From an uncultured Bacteroidales bacterium (lineage in GTDB: Bacteria > Bacteroidota > Bacteroidia > Bacteroidales > FEN-979), in contig CAILVF010000081.1 of the NCBI GenBank assembly GCA_903837605.1, forward strand, positions 20,178 through 84,177: a stretch of 64,000 nt of DNA. Reading direction: 5' to 3'. The notes below the pieces were generated by a model. The model was not told the DNA's origin. It saw only the letters and a program-made list of their open reading frames with translations, and ran no database searches. A program made the translations under genes and the position numbers. Shown in pieces: positions 50,169 to 58,600 of this stretch; positions within the stretch are counted from its first letter, which is position 1, and the number at the start of each line of letters is the position of its first letter.

Positions 50169-51073
50169 AAAAACTGTTCTATATACTCCTGCTGGTGTTT
50201 ATCATGTTGTTGCGCGCAGAGGCGCAGAACCCGGGATGGATTGTGCCGGATGACCAGAAAGGTAAGATATGCCTTGTAAAGTTCACTCCCGACATGGTGA
50301 AGCAGGGCGAGGCGCTTTATATGAAAAATTGCCAGAGCTGCCACGGCATTCCCACTAAGAAAAATTTTGCCGCCATCCAGCCCTCGCCGGGAGACCTTTC
50401 GGAACCCAAGGCGGGAACCCAGAAAGACGGTGAACTGTTTTACAGGATAACCACAGGCAAGGTCCCTATGCCCGAGTTCAGGAATATCCTGTCGGAAGAC
50501 GAACGATGGAGCGTGATCTCATTCCTGCGTACATTCCATAAAGGGTATGTGCAGCCCGATCCTGAAAAAATGGCTGCTTCTATGGGAAAACGCATCAGGC
50601 TGAGCATGACTTACGACACTGCAAGGAAGAAGATCATGGTAAAAGCTGTTGAACTTACAAAGGAAGGCCCTGTCGCGGCAAAAGGAGCCGAGATCATCGT
50701 TTTTGTTCAAAGGTATTTCGGGAATATGCAGCTTGCCGATCCCAAACCAACATCCGAGAGCGGCTATGCGGGTTTTGACTGGCCCCAGGATTTCCCCGGC
50801 GATAAAACAGGCAAGGTAATTCTTGGCGCCAGGGTTAATGATCCTACGGGCAGCATGCAGGAAGCCATTGTCAGAGACACCCTGGCCATAGGCTTACCAA
50901 CAAACAAACCAGCCTTAACTGATACCAGGGCTATGTGGTCGACCAGGGAGAAAGCCCCCGTATGGATGATACTCACTTATACACTGGCTGTCATCATAGT
51001 CTGGTATTTTATTATTTATATCATACTCTCCGTTCTTGATATGAGGAAAATAAAACAAGTAAAAAACACATGA
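50165..51073 (+). CDS. membrane-anchored monoheme cytochrome c with extra beta domain
   Basis: Periplasmic cytochrome of 302 residues. A signal peptide (to about residue 20) is followed by a class I heme domain with CQSCH (Cys56, Cys59, His60) and the likely axial Met102 in GKVPMPEF. Residues about 135-255 form an unassigned beta-rich domain. A C-terminal membrane helix (about 269-292) anchors it, with a short cytoplasmic tail. It overlaps the NrfD gene by 4 bp and the SCO gene by 4 bp, so all three are translationally coupled. It most likely carries electrons from the ferredoxin/NrfD module to the oxidase. Confidence 0.85.
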   Translation: MKKLFYILLLVFIMLLRAEAQNPGWIVPDDQKGKICLVKFTPDMVKQGEALYMKNCQSCHGIPTKKNFAAIQPSPGDLSEPKAGTQKDGELFYRITTGKVPMPEFRNILSEDERWSVISFLRTFHKGYVQPDPEKMAASMGKRIRLSMTYDTARKKIMVKAVELTKEGPVAAKGAEIIVFVQRYFGNMQLADPKPTSESGYAGFDWPQDFPGDKTGKVILGARVNDPTGSMQEAIVRDTLAIGLPTNKPALTDTRAMWSTREKAPVWMILTYTLAVIIVWYFIIYIILSVLDMRKIKQVKNT

Positions 51074-51855
51074 ATATCCGGCCTTTAATACAGGGCATCC
51101 TGATATCGTTCTGCCTGATGCTTAGCCTGCACGGGAAGTCCCAGAGTGTCATCAGCCCTGAGGTAGGTGTTGAAGAACACCTCGACAGCATCATCCCTCC
51201 CGGGCTGACTTTTTTAAATGAGCAGAGTATGCCTGTAAAACTTGGCGACCTCTTTAACAAGCCGACGATACTCACCCTCGTTTACTTCGATTGTCCCGGC
51301 CTCTGCAGCCCCCTGCTTGACGGCGTCTCGGAGGTGGTGGAACACATGGGGATGGAACTTGGGAAGGATTACCAGATCGTGACAGTCAGTTTCAACTACA
51401 AGGACACTCCCGAAAAAGCCATCCAGAAGAAGAACACATTTTTAAAAAAACACAGCAAAAGCCATGCAAAGGACTGGTATTACCTTACCGGCGACAGTGC
51501 AAGCATTTTCCGCCTCGTCAATGCGGTGGGGTTCAAATCAAAGAAGCAGGGCAATGACTGGATACATCCGGCCGTGATCACCATTGTAAGCCCCAAGGGA
51601 AAAATAACCCGCTACCTGTACGGGGTTACATTTTTGCCTTTTGACGTCAAGATGGCGATCATTGAAGCCGGGAAAGGGCAATCGAGGCCCACTATCAACA
51701 GGCTGCTTCAGTTTTGTTTCAGTTATGACCCTGAAGGCCGGAGGTATACCCTTGCGGTGACCAAGATCAGTGCCACCATCATCATATTCCTGGCCCTGGT
51801 GTTGTTTATAACGCTGCTGTTGAGGTCAAAAAAGAAAAAAAAGAATAACGATTAG
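51070..51855 (+). CDS. SCO1/SenC-family copper chaperone
   Basis: Thioredoxin-fold protein that helps insert copper into the CuA site of cytochrome c oxidase subunit II. The 261-residue protein has a signal peptide, the copper-binding CPGLC (Cys75, Cys79) and the third ligand His166 in DWIHPAVITIV. A C-terminal membrane helix (about 233-252) and a lysine-rich tail anchor it; most SCO proteins are anchored at the N terminus. It overlaps the cytochrome c gene by 4 bp and lies 11 bp before subunit I. Confidence 0.92.
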   Translation: MNIRPLIQGILISFCLMLSLHGKSQSVISPEVGVEEHLDSIIPPGLTFLNEQSMPVKLGDLFNKPTILTLVYFDCPGLCSPLLDGVSEVVEHMGMELGKDYQIVTVSFNYKDTPEKAIQKKNTFLKKHSKSHAKDWYYLTGDSASIFRLVNAVGFKSKKQGNDWIHPAVITIVSPKGKITRYLYGVTFLPFDVKMAIIEAGKGQSRPTINRLLQFCFSYDPEGRRYTLAVTKISATIIIFLALVLFITLLLRSKKKKKNND

Positions 51856-51866
51856 AATCAGATACT

Positions 51867-53459
51867 ATGGCAGAAGCAATAACCCACTCTTATCTTGAAA
51901 ATACAGGCAAATACAAGGGAATACTTGCCTGGCTCACAACTACCGATCACAAGAGGATCGGCCTGATGTACATGTACGCCATGATGGTATTTTTCATCGT
52001 CGGCGTTTTACTCGGGGAGCTAATGAGGCTCGAGCTTTTCAGGCCTGGTCAGCAGTTCTACAATGCCCAGACCTACAATGGGATTTTTACGATACACGGG
52101 ATCATCATGATTTTCACAGTAGTGATCCCCGGGCTTGCCGCCGTTTTCGGTAATTTTTCGATGCCTATTATGATTGGGGCCCACGATGTGGCTTTCCCGA
52201 GGCTTAACCTGTTTTCCTGGTATCTCTTCATTTTGGGTGCGGCCATTGCCCTTTCATCACAATTTTTAGGAAACGGCCCTCCCGATACCGGCTGGACGTT
52301 TTATGCACCCTACAGCACTCAAACACATACCAACGTGGTTGCAGCGGTGTTCGGTGCCTTTGTGCTGGGCTTCTCCTCCATTCTCACCGGGCTTAATTTT
52401 ATTGTTACCATCCACCGTTTAAGGGCGCCGGGCATGACATTCTTCAGGATGCCGCTCTTCCCCTGGTCACTTTATGCCACAGCCTGGATACAGGTGCTTG
52501 CAACCCCTATCGTTGGGATCACCCTGCTGATGGTAATCGCAGAGCGCTGGCTTAGGATAGGTTTTTTTGATCCTTCCCTGGGAGGCGATCCCATATTATA
52601 CCAGCACCTGTTCTGGATATATTCGCATCCCGCAGTATATATCATGATCCTTCCTGCCATGGGGGTCATCACTGAGATCATCCCGACCTTTGCCCAGAGA
52701 AGGGTGTTTGGTTATAAAGCTATCGCACTTTCCAGCCTTGCCATCGCCCTGGTCGGGTATTTTGTGTGGGCACATCATATGTATACATCCGGAATGAGCA
52801 TTACCGCACGATGGGTGTTTTCCCTTCTGACCTTCCTCGTTGCCGTTCCAAGCGCCATAAAGGTATTTAACTGGGTTACAACCATGTACAAGGGATCTAT
52901 TTCGGTAAAACCGCCCTTCCTTTTCGCACTGGGTTTCATTTTCCTGTTTATGATAGGCGGCCTGACGGGGCTTAGCCTCGGTTCCCTTGCAACGGATATC
53001 CATGTTCACGACACTGCCTATGTGGTGGCTCATTTCCACTATATAATATTCGGAGGCGTCGGATTCGCATTTTTCGCGGCCCTGCATTACTGGTATCCCA
53101 AGATGTATGGCAGGATGTATAATTTCCGCAGGGCCAACATGGCATTCGGGTTCCTATTTGTTGGGTTCAACCTGTTGTATTTCCCCCAGTTCGTCATTGG
53201 TATAATGGGAATGCCACGAAGGTATTTCGATTATCTGCCCCAGTTCACTTTGGGACAGCAGATTTCGGCGGTAGGAGGTTTATTGTTGCTGATAGGGATC
53301 ATTATCATGCTGGCTAATCTTTTCAGTAAGAAAGGCGCAAAGGCCCCCGACAATCCATGGGGAGGGTCCACCCTTGAATGGACAGTGCCTTCACCTCCAC
53401 CTGTGGAGAATTTCGATGAAATCCCGGTGATCACAGGGGAACCGTATAACTATGAATAA
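51867..53459 (+). CDS. ctaD: cytochrome c oxidase subunit I (A2-type)
   Basis: Catalytic subunit of the heme-copper oxidase: reduces O2 to water and pumps protons. It is 530 residues with about 12 membrane helices. Heme a ligands are His77 (FTIHGIIMIF) and His391, the heme a3 ligand is His389 (HVHDTAYVVAHFHY), and CuB ligands are His254 and His303/304 (WAHHMYTSG). The helix VI motif reads YSHPAVY (252-258): alanine replaces the glutamate of A1 oxidases and Tyr-Ser precedes, so this is the A2 class. Tyr258 is the cross-linked tyrosine. Confidence 0.96.
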   Translation: MAEAITHSYLENTGKYKGILAWLTTTDHKRIGLMYMYAMMVFFIVGVLLGELMRLELFRPGQQFYNAQTYNGIFTIHGIIMIFTVVIPGLAAVFGNFSMPIMIGAHDVAFPRLNLFSWYLFILGAAIALSSQFLGNGPPDTGWTFYAPYSTQTHTNVVAAVFGAFVLGFSSILTGLNFIVTIHRLRAPGMTFFRMPLFPWSLYATAWIQVLATPIVGITLLMVIAERWLRIGFFDPSLGGDPILYQHLFWIYSHPAVYIMILPAMGVITEIIPTFAQRRVFGYKAIALSSLAIALVGYFVWAHHMYTSGMSITARWVFSLLTFLVAVPSAIKVFNWVTTMYKGSISVKPPFLFALGFIFLFMIGGLTGLSLGSLATDIHVHDTAYVVAHFHYIIFGGVGFAFFAALHYWYPKMYGRMYNFRRANMAFGFLFVGFNLLYFPQFVIGIMGMPRRYFDYLPQFTLGQQISAVGGLLLLIGIIIMLANLFSKKGAKAPDNPWGGSTLEWTVPSPPPVENFDEIPVITGEPYNYE

Positions 53460-53460
53460 A

Positions 53461-53507
53461 ACGGGAACCGGGATCTGGGAACCGTGACAGGTCACAGATA
53501 ACGGATC
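53461..53507. repeat. degenerate heptamer array after subunit I
   Basis: Imperfect 7-bp units AACCGGG, ATCTGGG, AACCGTG, ACAGGTC, ACAGATA and ACGGATC fill the first half of the 85-bp gap before subunit III. A short near-palindrome (GTGAC-AG-GTCAC) lies inside. Weaker than the other arrays, but the period is visible. Confidence 0.45.
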
Positions 53508-53544
53508 ACGCAACATAATAGAAACCGTAATATAATACACATAT

Positions 53545-54141
53545 ATGGAAATGCACAGAGACGATATTGGCGCGAAACTGGGAATGTGGCTATTTATTTT
53601 CACCGAGATCCTTCTTTTCGGAGGCTTGTTCCTGGTATATGCAGTGATGCGCCACCGTTACGCGGATGAATTCCACCAGGCCGCCCATCAGCTTAATGCA
53701 TTTATCGGCACTGTCAATACCGTTGTGCTTTTATTAAGCTCTGCAACTGTTGCCATGTCGATCACAGCGGTTCAGAAAGGCGAAAAACGGAAAGGGGTGC
53801 TGTTCATCCTGGTCACCTTGATTTGCGCCGGTATCTTTCTTTTCAATAAATATTTTGAATGGGGACATAAATTTTCTATCGGCCTTTACCCGGGTTCCGA
53901 TATGATGATCGGGCTCAAACACGGCTACATCCTGTTTTTCAGCCTGTATTTCTTCATGACAGGGCTGCATGTGCTTCATCTCATCGTTGGCAGCATTATC
54001 CTCACGGTTATAATGATCAGGATACAGACCGGCAGCATCAATAAAGAAAGATATGTGCTTCTGGAAAACGGGGGCCTTTACTGGCACCTGGTCGACCTGA
54101 TATGGATATTCCTGTTTCCGTTGTTGTACCTTATTACTTAG
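53545..54141 (+). CDS. ctaE: cytochrome c oxidase subunit III
   Basis: Integral membrane subunit III of the oxidase, 198 residues with five hydrophobic segments, the short form usual for caa3-type enzymes. Typical segments are KLGMWLFIFTEILLFGGLF, NTVVLLLSSATVAMSI and FFMTGLHVLHLIVG, and the C terminus is GLYWHLVDLIWIFLFPLLYL. It is flanked on both sides by heptamer arrays, the second of which overlaps its stop codon. Confidence 0.93.
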   Translation: MEMHRDDIGAKLGMWLFIFTEILLFGGLFLVYAVMRHRYADEFHQAAHQLNAFIGTVNTVVLLLSSATVAMSITAVQKGEKRKGVLFILVTLICAGIFLFNKYFEWGHKFSIGLYPGSDMMIGLKHGYILFFSLYFFMTGLHVLHLIVGSIILTVIMIRIQTGSINKERYVLLENGGLYWHLVDLIWIFLFPLLYLIT

Positions 54142-54176
54142 TGAATAGTGACTGGTGACTAGTGAATGGTGACTAT
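54142..54176. repeat. heptamer tandem array after subunit III
   Basis: Five 7-bp units, TGAATAG, TGACTGG, TGACTAG, TGAATGG and TGACTAT, begin immediately after the subunit III stop codon, in an 80-bp gap before the subunit IV gene. Confidence 0.7.
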
Positions 54177-54221
54177 TCGCTTGATTAAATGAACTGACAG
54201 AATAAACAAACAAACAACGAC

Positions 54222-54506
54222 ATGACACATACAGAATCACATATAACAGATTACAGGGTTTACGGATGGGTTTTACTTGCATTGCTCATCCTCACAACCA
54301 TTACCATTACTGTGACCTGGATCGATCTATCGGCTCTTACGGTATTGGTGGCACTTATCATTGCATCGGTTAAATCGTTCATCGTGCTGCGCTACTTTAT
54401 GCACCTGAAATTTGAATCCCGGCTGTTCACTGTTTTTGTCGTCATGGTGCTTAGTATATACATTCTGGTCATTGCCCTGACCTTCTTCGATTATCTGTTA
54501 AGGTAA
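54222..54506 (+). CDS. cytochrome c oxidase subunit IV (caa3 type)
   Basis: Small membrane subunit of 94 residues with three hydrophobic segments, as in the COX4_pro/caa3 subunit IV family (YRVYGWVLLALLILTTITI; VKSFIVLRYFMHLKFE). It probably stabilises the oxidase. It lies between subunits III and II of the same operon, 27 bp before subunit II. Confidence 0.85.
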   Translation: MTHTESHITDYRVYGWVLLALLILTTITITVTWIDLSALTVLVALIIASVKSFIVLRYFMHLKFESRLFTVFVVMVLSIYILVIALTFFDYLLR

Positions 54507-54533
54507 AAATATATTAATTTCTAAACCACAGCT

Positions 54534-55445
54534 ATGTTTACGGAAGCTTCAAATTTTGCCGAAGGTGTTGATCTGGCGTTTAAAGTAATATTCGGGATCA
54601 GTATTTGCTTCCTGGTAGGGATAACCACAACCATGTTATGGTTCGTAGTGAAATACCGCCGGTCAAAACATCCGAAAGCCGAACAGATCAAGGATAATAC
54701 AACACTTGAGATTACATGGACACTGATACCCCTTGCCATAGCTTTATTGATGTTTTACTACGGATACGTGGCTTTCCGCCCGCAGAGGGACTTTCCAAAG
54801 GATGCCATGAACGTTACAGTGGTAAGTAAAATGTGGGCATGGTCATTCGTTTATCCGGGGGATAAAGAATCAGAGATGCTGGTTCTTCCTCTCAACAAAC
54901 CTGTAATCCTGAATTTAACTTCTCTTGACGTGATCCATAGTTTCTATGTTCCGGCTTTCCGGCAGAAAGAGGATTGTGTTCCGGGGAAAACAAACCAGAT
55001 GTGGTTCATACCCACCATGATCGGGGAATACTGGGTTCTTTGCGCTGAATATTGCGGGATGAACCATTCCTATATGGAAGCCAAGGTGAAGGTCGTTACC
55101 CAGGCAGAGTATGATGCATGGATCAACGCCCTTCCGAAGAAAGTGGCAGAACCAGAAGGCCTTACCATTATCAAAAAGAATGCCTGCACCGGTTGCCATT
55201 CAATCGACGGTTCCAAACTGGTCAGTACTTCGTTCAAAGGCATCTTCGGAAAGGAAAGTGTAGTTGTCACCGATGGGAAAGAGCATAAGGTCATTGTGGA
55301 TGAGGCTTATATTAAAACCAGTATTTACGAGCCCGACAAGGATGTTGTAAAAGGGCTTCCCAAGGGAGTGATGAAATCGTACAAAGGCATTATCACTGAT
55401 AATGACATGGCGAAGATCATCGATTACTTCAAGTCCATCAAATAG
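54534..55445 (+). CDS. ctaC: caa3-type cytochrome c oxidase subunit II with fused cytochrome c
   Basis: Accepts electrons at the CuA site and passes them to subunit I. It is 303 residues with two N-terminal membrane helices. The CuA ligands are His135, Cys170, Cys174, His178 and Met181 (CAEYCGMNHSYM). A C-terminal cytochrome c domain carries CTGCH (Cys218, Cys221, His222), with a likely axial methionine in PKGVMKSYKG, which makes the enzyme caa3-type. It normally stands first in such operons but here follows III and IV. Confidence 0.95.
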   Translation: MFTEASNFAEGVDLAFKVIFGISICFLVGITTTMLWFVVKYRRSKHPKAEQIKDNTTLEITWTLIPLAIALLMFYYGYVAFRPQRDFPKDAMNVTVVSKMWAWSFVYPGDKESEMLVLPLNKPVILNLTSLDVIHSFYVPAFRQKEDCVPGKTNQMWFIPTMIGEYWVLCAEYCGMNHSYMEAKVKVVTQAEYDAWINALPKKVAEPEGLTIIKKNACTGCHSIDGSKLVSTSFKGIFGKESVVVTDGKEHKVIVDEAYIKTSIYEPDKDVVKGLPKGVMKSYKGIITDNDMAKIIDYFKSIK

Positions 55446-55463
55446 CCTTAAACGATCCCGCGT

Positions 55464-56312
55464 TTGTCTCTCAGATATTATCTGCAGCTTATCCGCCCCG
55501 GGGTGACCATCGCCGTCACTGCTTCAGCAATTGCATCGGCCGTGATCTGTTCAGGAGGATTCCCCCCTGGCATTCTCTGGCCGATAGCCGGTATTTTCCT
55601 GCTGGCCGCCGGGGCTTCGGCCCTGAACCAATACCAGGAATGGGAGTATGATGAGAAAATGGAAAGGACGAAGGTGCGTCCTATCCCTTCGCGGCATCTT
55701 ACTATTTCCGACGGACTCAGGACTGCCAACATTTTCCTTTTATCCGGCTTTATAGTTCTTATAACAGAAGGGAACCTTCTCCTTTTCGGCCTGGGGCTGT
55801 TTAATGTATTATGGTACAATGGGGTTTATACACTGTTAAAACGAAAAACAGCTTTTGCAGTGATTCCCGGGGCTCTTACAGGAGCTATCCCGGTATTGAT
55901 GGGATGGGTGGCAGCCGGCGGTAAGCCCTCCGACCCTGTGCTGGTGTTCCTTGCAGTATTCATTTTCATCTGGCAGATGCCTCATTTCTGGCTGATTATG
56001 ATGAAGTACAAGGATGAATATAAGAAAGCAGGGTTCCCGGTCCTTTCCGATATATTCTCCCCCGTCATGATGAAGCTGACCATAATTGCCTGGCTTATTG
56101 CAGCATCAGCCATTACCATATATTTTTCATGGTTCAGCATTGTTAAATATGCCGACCTGAGATACCTGCTTGCAGGTTTTAACCTTTTTATTGTCCTGTT
56201 TATCGGCTACCAGCTTTTCATATCCCGAAAGATCAGCTACCGTTTCATTTTCCTGGCCGGGAACCTCTACATTTTTGTTGTTTTTACATTCCTTATCATA
56301 GAAAGGCTATAA
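55464..56312 (+). CDS. ctaB: protoheme IX farnesyltransferase
   Basis: Membrane prenyltransferase that turns heme b into heme o, on the way to heme a for the oxidase. It is 282 residues with about eight hydrophobic segments. The CtaB form of the UbiA motif is NQYQEWEYDEKMERTKVRP, and a second acidic motif lies in HFWLIMMKYKDEYKKAG. Translation starts at TTG (55464); an in-frame TAA at 55449 rules out longer forms. It follows the subunit II stop by 18 bp. No ctaA (heme a synthase) is in the window. Confidence 0.92.
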   Translation: MSLRYYLQLIRPGVTIAVTASAIASAVICSGGFPPGILWPIAGIFLLAAGASALNQYQEWEYDEKMERTKVRPIPSRHLTISDGLRTANIFLLSGFIVLITEGNLLLFGLGLFNVLWYNGVYTLLKRKTAFAVIPGALTGAIPVLMGWVAAGGKPSDPVLVFLAVFIFIWQMPHFWLIMMKYKDEYKKAGFPVLSDIFSPVMMKLTIIAWLIAASAITIYFSWFSIVKYADLRYLLAGFNLFIVLFIGYQLFISRKISYRFIFLAGNLYIFVVFTFLIIERL

Positions 56313-56370
56313 TTTTTTTCATTTTCCTATCACTTTTTTGCGGATGGCGGATTAAGCTTATAAACAGCTT

Positions 56371-56802
56371 ATGACACAGACAAAGATATGGGTGCATGCC
56401 GTTTGGGGGGCAAGAGGGCGGCATACCCTGTTTTCAAACGGGTCGCGACAGGAGTTCCTGGATCATCTCCAGGCCGTTGCGCTGAAAAAGAACATTGAAC
56501 TTGGTACGATCAACTGCTGGGTTGACCATATCCATTGCCTTGTTCGTCTCAGAAGCGAACAAAGCCTGGAGCAGGTTATAAAGGAACTGCGAACTGAAGC
56601 CGGCAAATGGATCAATGCAAAATCCCTGACAGTTAAACGTTTTTGCTGGGAAAAGGAATACTTTGCGGCATCGGTAAGCGAAGGAAACCTCCAGGGTGCA
56701 AAAAACTATATACTAAGCCAGGAGAGGCATCACGCCAACCGCACATACAAAGACGAAGTTGCGGCATATTTTTCTCTTGACTTTCCCGTAAAAAACCAGT
56801 AG
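56371..56802 (+). CDS. IS200-like / REP-associated tyrosine transposase (Y1)
   Basis: HUH-type single-strand transposase of 143 residues. The metal-binding motif is VDHIHCLVRL (His53, His55) and the catalytic tyrosine is Tyr113 in AKNYILSQERHH. Such proteins mobilise IS200/IS605 elements or process REP palindromes (RAYT). The gene looks intact. It sits between ctaB and an AI-2E family gene on the same strand. A short inverted pair AAGCT/AGCTT lies at 56354-56370 just before the start, but no clear element ends were found, so a domesticated RAYT is as likely as a mobile insertion. Confidence 0.85.
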   Translation: MTQTKIWVHAVWGARGRHTLFSNGSRQEFLDHLQAVALKKNIELGTINCWVDHIHCLVRLRSEQSLEQVIKELRTEAGKWINAKSLTVKRFCWEKEYFAASVSEGNLQGAKNYILSQERHHANRTYKDEVAAYFSLDFPVKNQ

Positions 56803-56823
56803 GTTTGTAGAAAATAAAGGTTA

Positions 56824-57951
56824 ATGTCAGACTTATACGAACGCTACAAGCTGTTTTTTGTAATTGTATTCATTGCAATAACCGGCTTCCTGGTATGGTA
56901 TTTCTCCCAGATCGTTATTTTCATAATTGTAGCGATGGTGATCTCCATCGTCGGCACACCGCTGGTTGACCTCCTTGGCAGGATTAAAATCGGGAAGGTC
57001 AGGTTCCCCCATGGCCTGAGTGTCGCTATAACCCTGATCCTGATGATAATTGTCGTGTTCGGGTTGTTCTCGTTTTTCATACCCCTGGTAGTAAGGGAAG
57101 CCTCGATGATAAGCCAGATCGATACGCAAAAGCTGGTAGAACACTTTCAATCACAGATCAACTGGCTGCAAACCACTTTACTTCAGTACGGGATAATTCA
57201 AAAGGGTGCAACCATTGAATCTTCCGTTAAAACCATGGTGCTTAAGCTGATCGATTTTAACGTCTTTTCAAATGTGCTATCCTCTATAATTTCATTTACA
57301 GGCTCATTCTTTTTCAACCTGTTCTCCATATTGTTCCTTTCCTTCTTCTTTCTTTACGACTCTACAATGATGCCGAAGCTTCTGCTTAGCATTATTCCTG
57401 AACAGTATACGGAGCAGGCGAGGAATGTGATGCTGAGGAGTAAAAAGCTGTTATCAAGGTATTTTATTGGTTTGATCATTCAGATAATGGCCAATATTTT
57501 AACATATTCCCTGGGCTTGCTGATCATAGGGGTTAACGGGGCCCTTGTAATTGGATTTTTTGCAGGTATCCTTGTGATCATTCCATACATAGGAGGTATA
57601 ATCGCAATTGTTACCGGATTATTGCTGGGACTGACCGGGCTGATAAGTGTTGGCATGTATGACCAGCTATTGCCGATGTCGGTAAAAATTATTGCTGCCA
57701 TGCTGGCTGCCCAGATGATTGACAATAACATTTTTCAGCCATATATTCAGGGTAAGAGTGTAAAGGCCCACCCTGTTGAAATTTTCATTGTTGTTATTGC
57801 CGCCGCCAGTTTCGGGGGCATTCCGGGCATGATAGTTGCTGTGCCTGCTTATGGTTTCCTTAAAATAGTCGCTGCTGAATTCCATAGCAGCTTTCGCCTC
57901 AAAAAAGAAGAAAAACAGCAGATTTATAAAAACTCAAATTATGGCAGGTAA
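56824..57951 (+). CDS. AI-2E family transporter-like membrane protein
   Basis: Polytopic membrane protein of 375 residues with about seven hydrophobic segments. The middle has the soluble-looking stretch ASMISQIDTQKLVEHF, and the C-terminal half has the family core PYIGGIIAIVTGLLLGL and QMIDNNIFQPYIQGKSVKAHP. The family includes proposed autoinducer-2 exporters and Na+/H+ antiporters; the specific substrate is not evident. Its 3' end overlaps the YtxH-like gene by 11 bp and it heads a cluster of small membrane proteins. Confidence 0.85.
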   Translation: MSDLYERYKLFFVIVFIAITGFLVWYFSQIVIFIIVAMVISIVGTPLVDLLGRIKIGKVRFPHGLSVAITLILMIIVVFGLFSFFIPLVVREASMISQIDTQKLVEHFQSQINWLQTTLLQYGIIQKGATIESSVKTMVLKLIDFNVFSNVLSSIISFTGSFFFNLFSILFLSFFFLYDSTMMPKLLLSIIPEQYTEQARNVMLRSKKLLSRYFIGLIIQIMANILTYSLGLLIIGVNGALVIGFFAGILVIIPYIGGIIAIVTGLLLGLTGLISVGMYDQLLPMSVKIIAAMLAAQMIDNNIFQPYIQGKSVKAHPVEIFIVVIAAASFGGIPGMIVAVPAYGFLKIVAAEFHSSFRLKKEEKQQIYKNSNYGR

Positions 57952-58192
57952 GTCTAACATACTCATCGCTGCGGTAGCAGGGCTTGCAGTTGGTATAGGC
58001 ATCGGCATGCTCATTGCTCCTGAAAAAGGATCAAAGACAAGAAAAAAGATAAAGGAGAAGATCCTTGACCTGGCCGACAAACTGGAAGAAGGATTTCCAA
58101 CCAGCTTCGAGGAACTTAAATCGGTCCTGACATCCGAGAAGGAAACGGAAAGTGAAAACAGCCCGGTCCAGGAAACCGGGCCTGTATCCTGA
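57941..58192 (+). CDS. YtxH-domain small protein
   Basis: An 83-residue protein with one N-terminal hydrophobic segment (about 6-25, GLAVGIGIGMLIAPEKGS) that fits the YtxH family: a glycine-rich helix, APEKGSKTRKKIKEK, then a charged helix. YtxH proteins are stress-associated in Bacillus, but their function is not known. It overlaps the AI-2E gene by 11 bp and is followed after 42 bp by the holin-like gene. Confidence 0.75.
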   Translation: MAGKSNILIAAVAGLAVGIGIGMLIAPEKGSKTRKKIKEKILDLADKLEEGFPTSFEELKSVLTSEKETESENSPVQETGPVS

Positions 58193-58234
58193 AAGGTTGC
58201 AGGAAATGAAGTGAAAAATTTAAAGTAATAAACA

Positions 58235-58600
58235 ATGGAACCAAACCGCATATCCGACAATTTCTCATCTCTGACTGAAAACATGAAGGATTATGTCAAC
58301 CTGAGGATTGATTATGTCAAACTTCTGTTAACAGAGAAGATTGCCAAACTGGCATCCTTCTTCCTGCTCTCGGTGATCTTCTTTATCCTGGGAATGTTCC
58401 TGGTGTTATTTATTTCCTTTGCTTTTGTATTCTGGTATGGGGAAGAAATCGGGCCTACCTTTGTGGGAGCTCTTATCATAGTGGCTTTTTATATCATTCT
58501 CGGCCTGTCGATTTTTGGTTTGAGGAATAAACTTTTCATCAATCCCATGGTAAAACGTCTTGCAAAAATCATTATGGAGGAAGAAGATGAGAACCAGTGA
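58235..58600 (+). CDS. phage-holin-family (Holin-X-like) small membrane protein
   Basis: A 121-residue protein with an amphipathic N terminus (MKDYVNLRIDYVKLLLTEKIAK) and two hydrophobic segments (about 43-68 and 75-97). It resembles the chromosomal Holin-X / DUF1469 superfamily found with YtxH proteins in Bacteroidota. No phage genes are near, so a real lysis role is unlikely. It overlaps the next gene by 14 bp. Confidence 0.7.
   Translation: MEPNRISDNFSSLTENMKDYVNLRIDYVKLLLTEKIAKLASFFLLSVIFFILGMFLVLFISFAFVFWYGEEIGPTFVGALIIVAFYIILGLSIFGLRNKLFINPMVKRLAKIIMEEEDENQ

Noticed and set aside
53484..53495. Operator palindrome GTGAC-AG-GTCAC
   Set aside because: Centre is not symmetric and the site lies within a degenerate heptamer array, so the symmetry may be incidental.
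58235..58600. Phage lysis gene (prophage remnant)
   Set aside because: No other phage genes; chromosomal holin-family members next to YtxH genes are common in this phylum.
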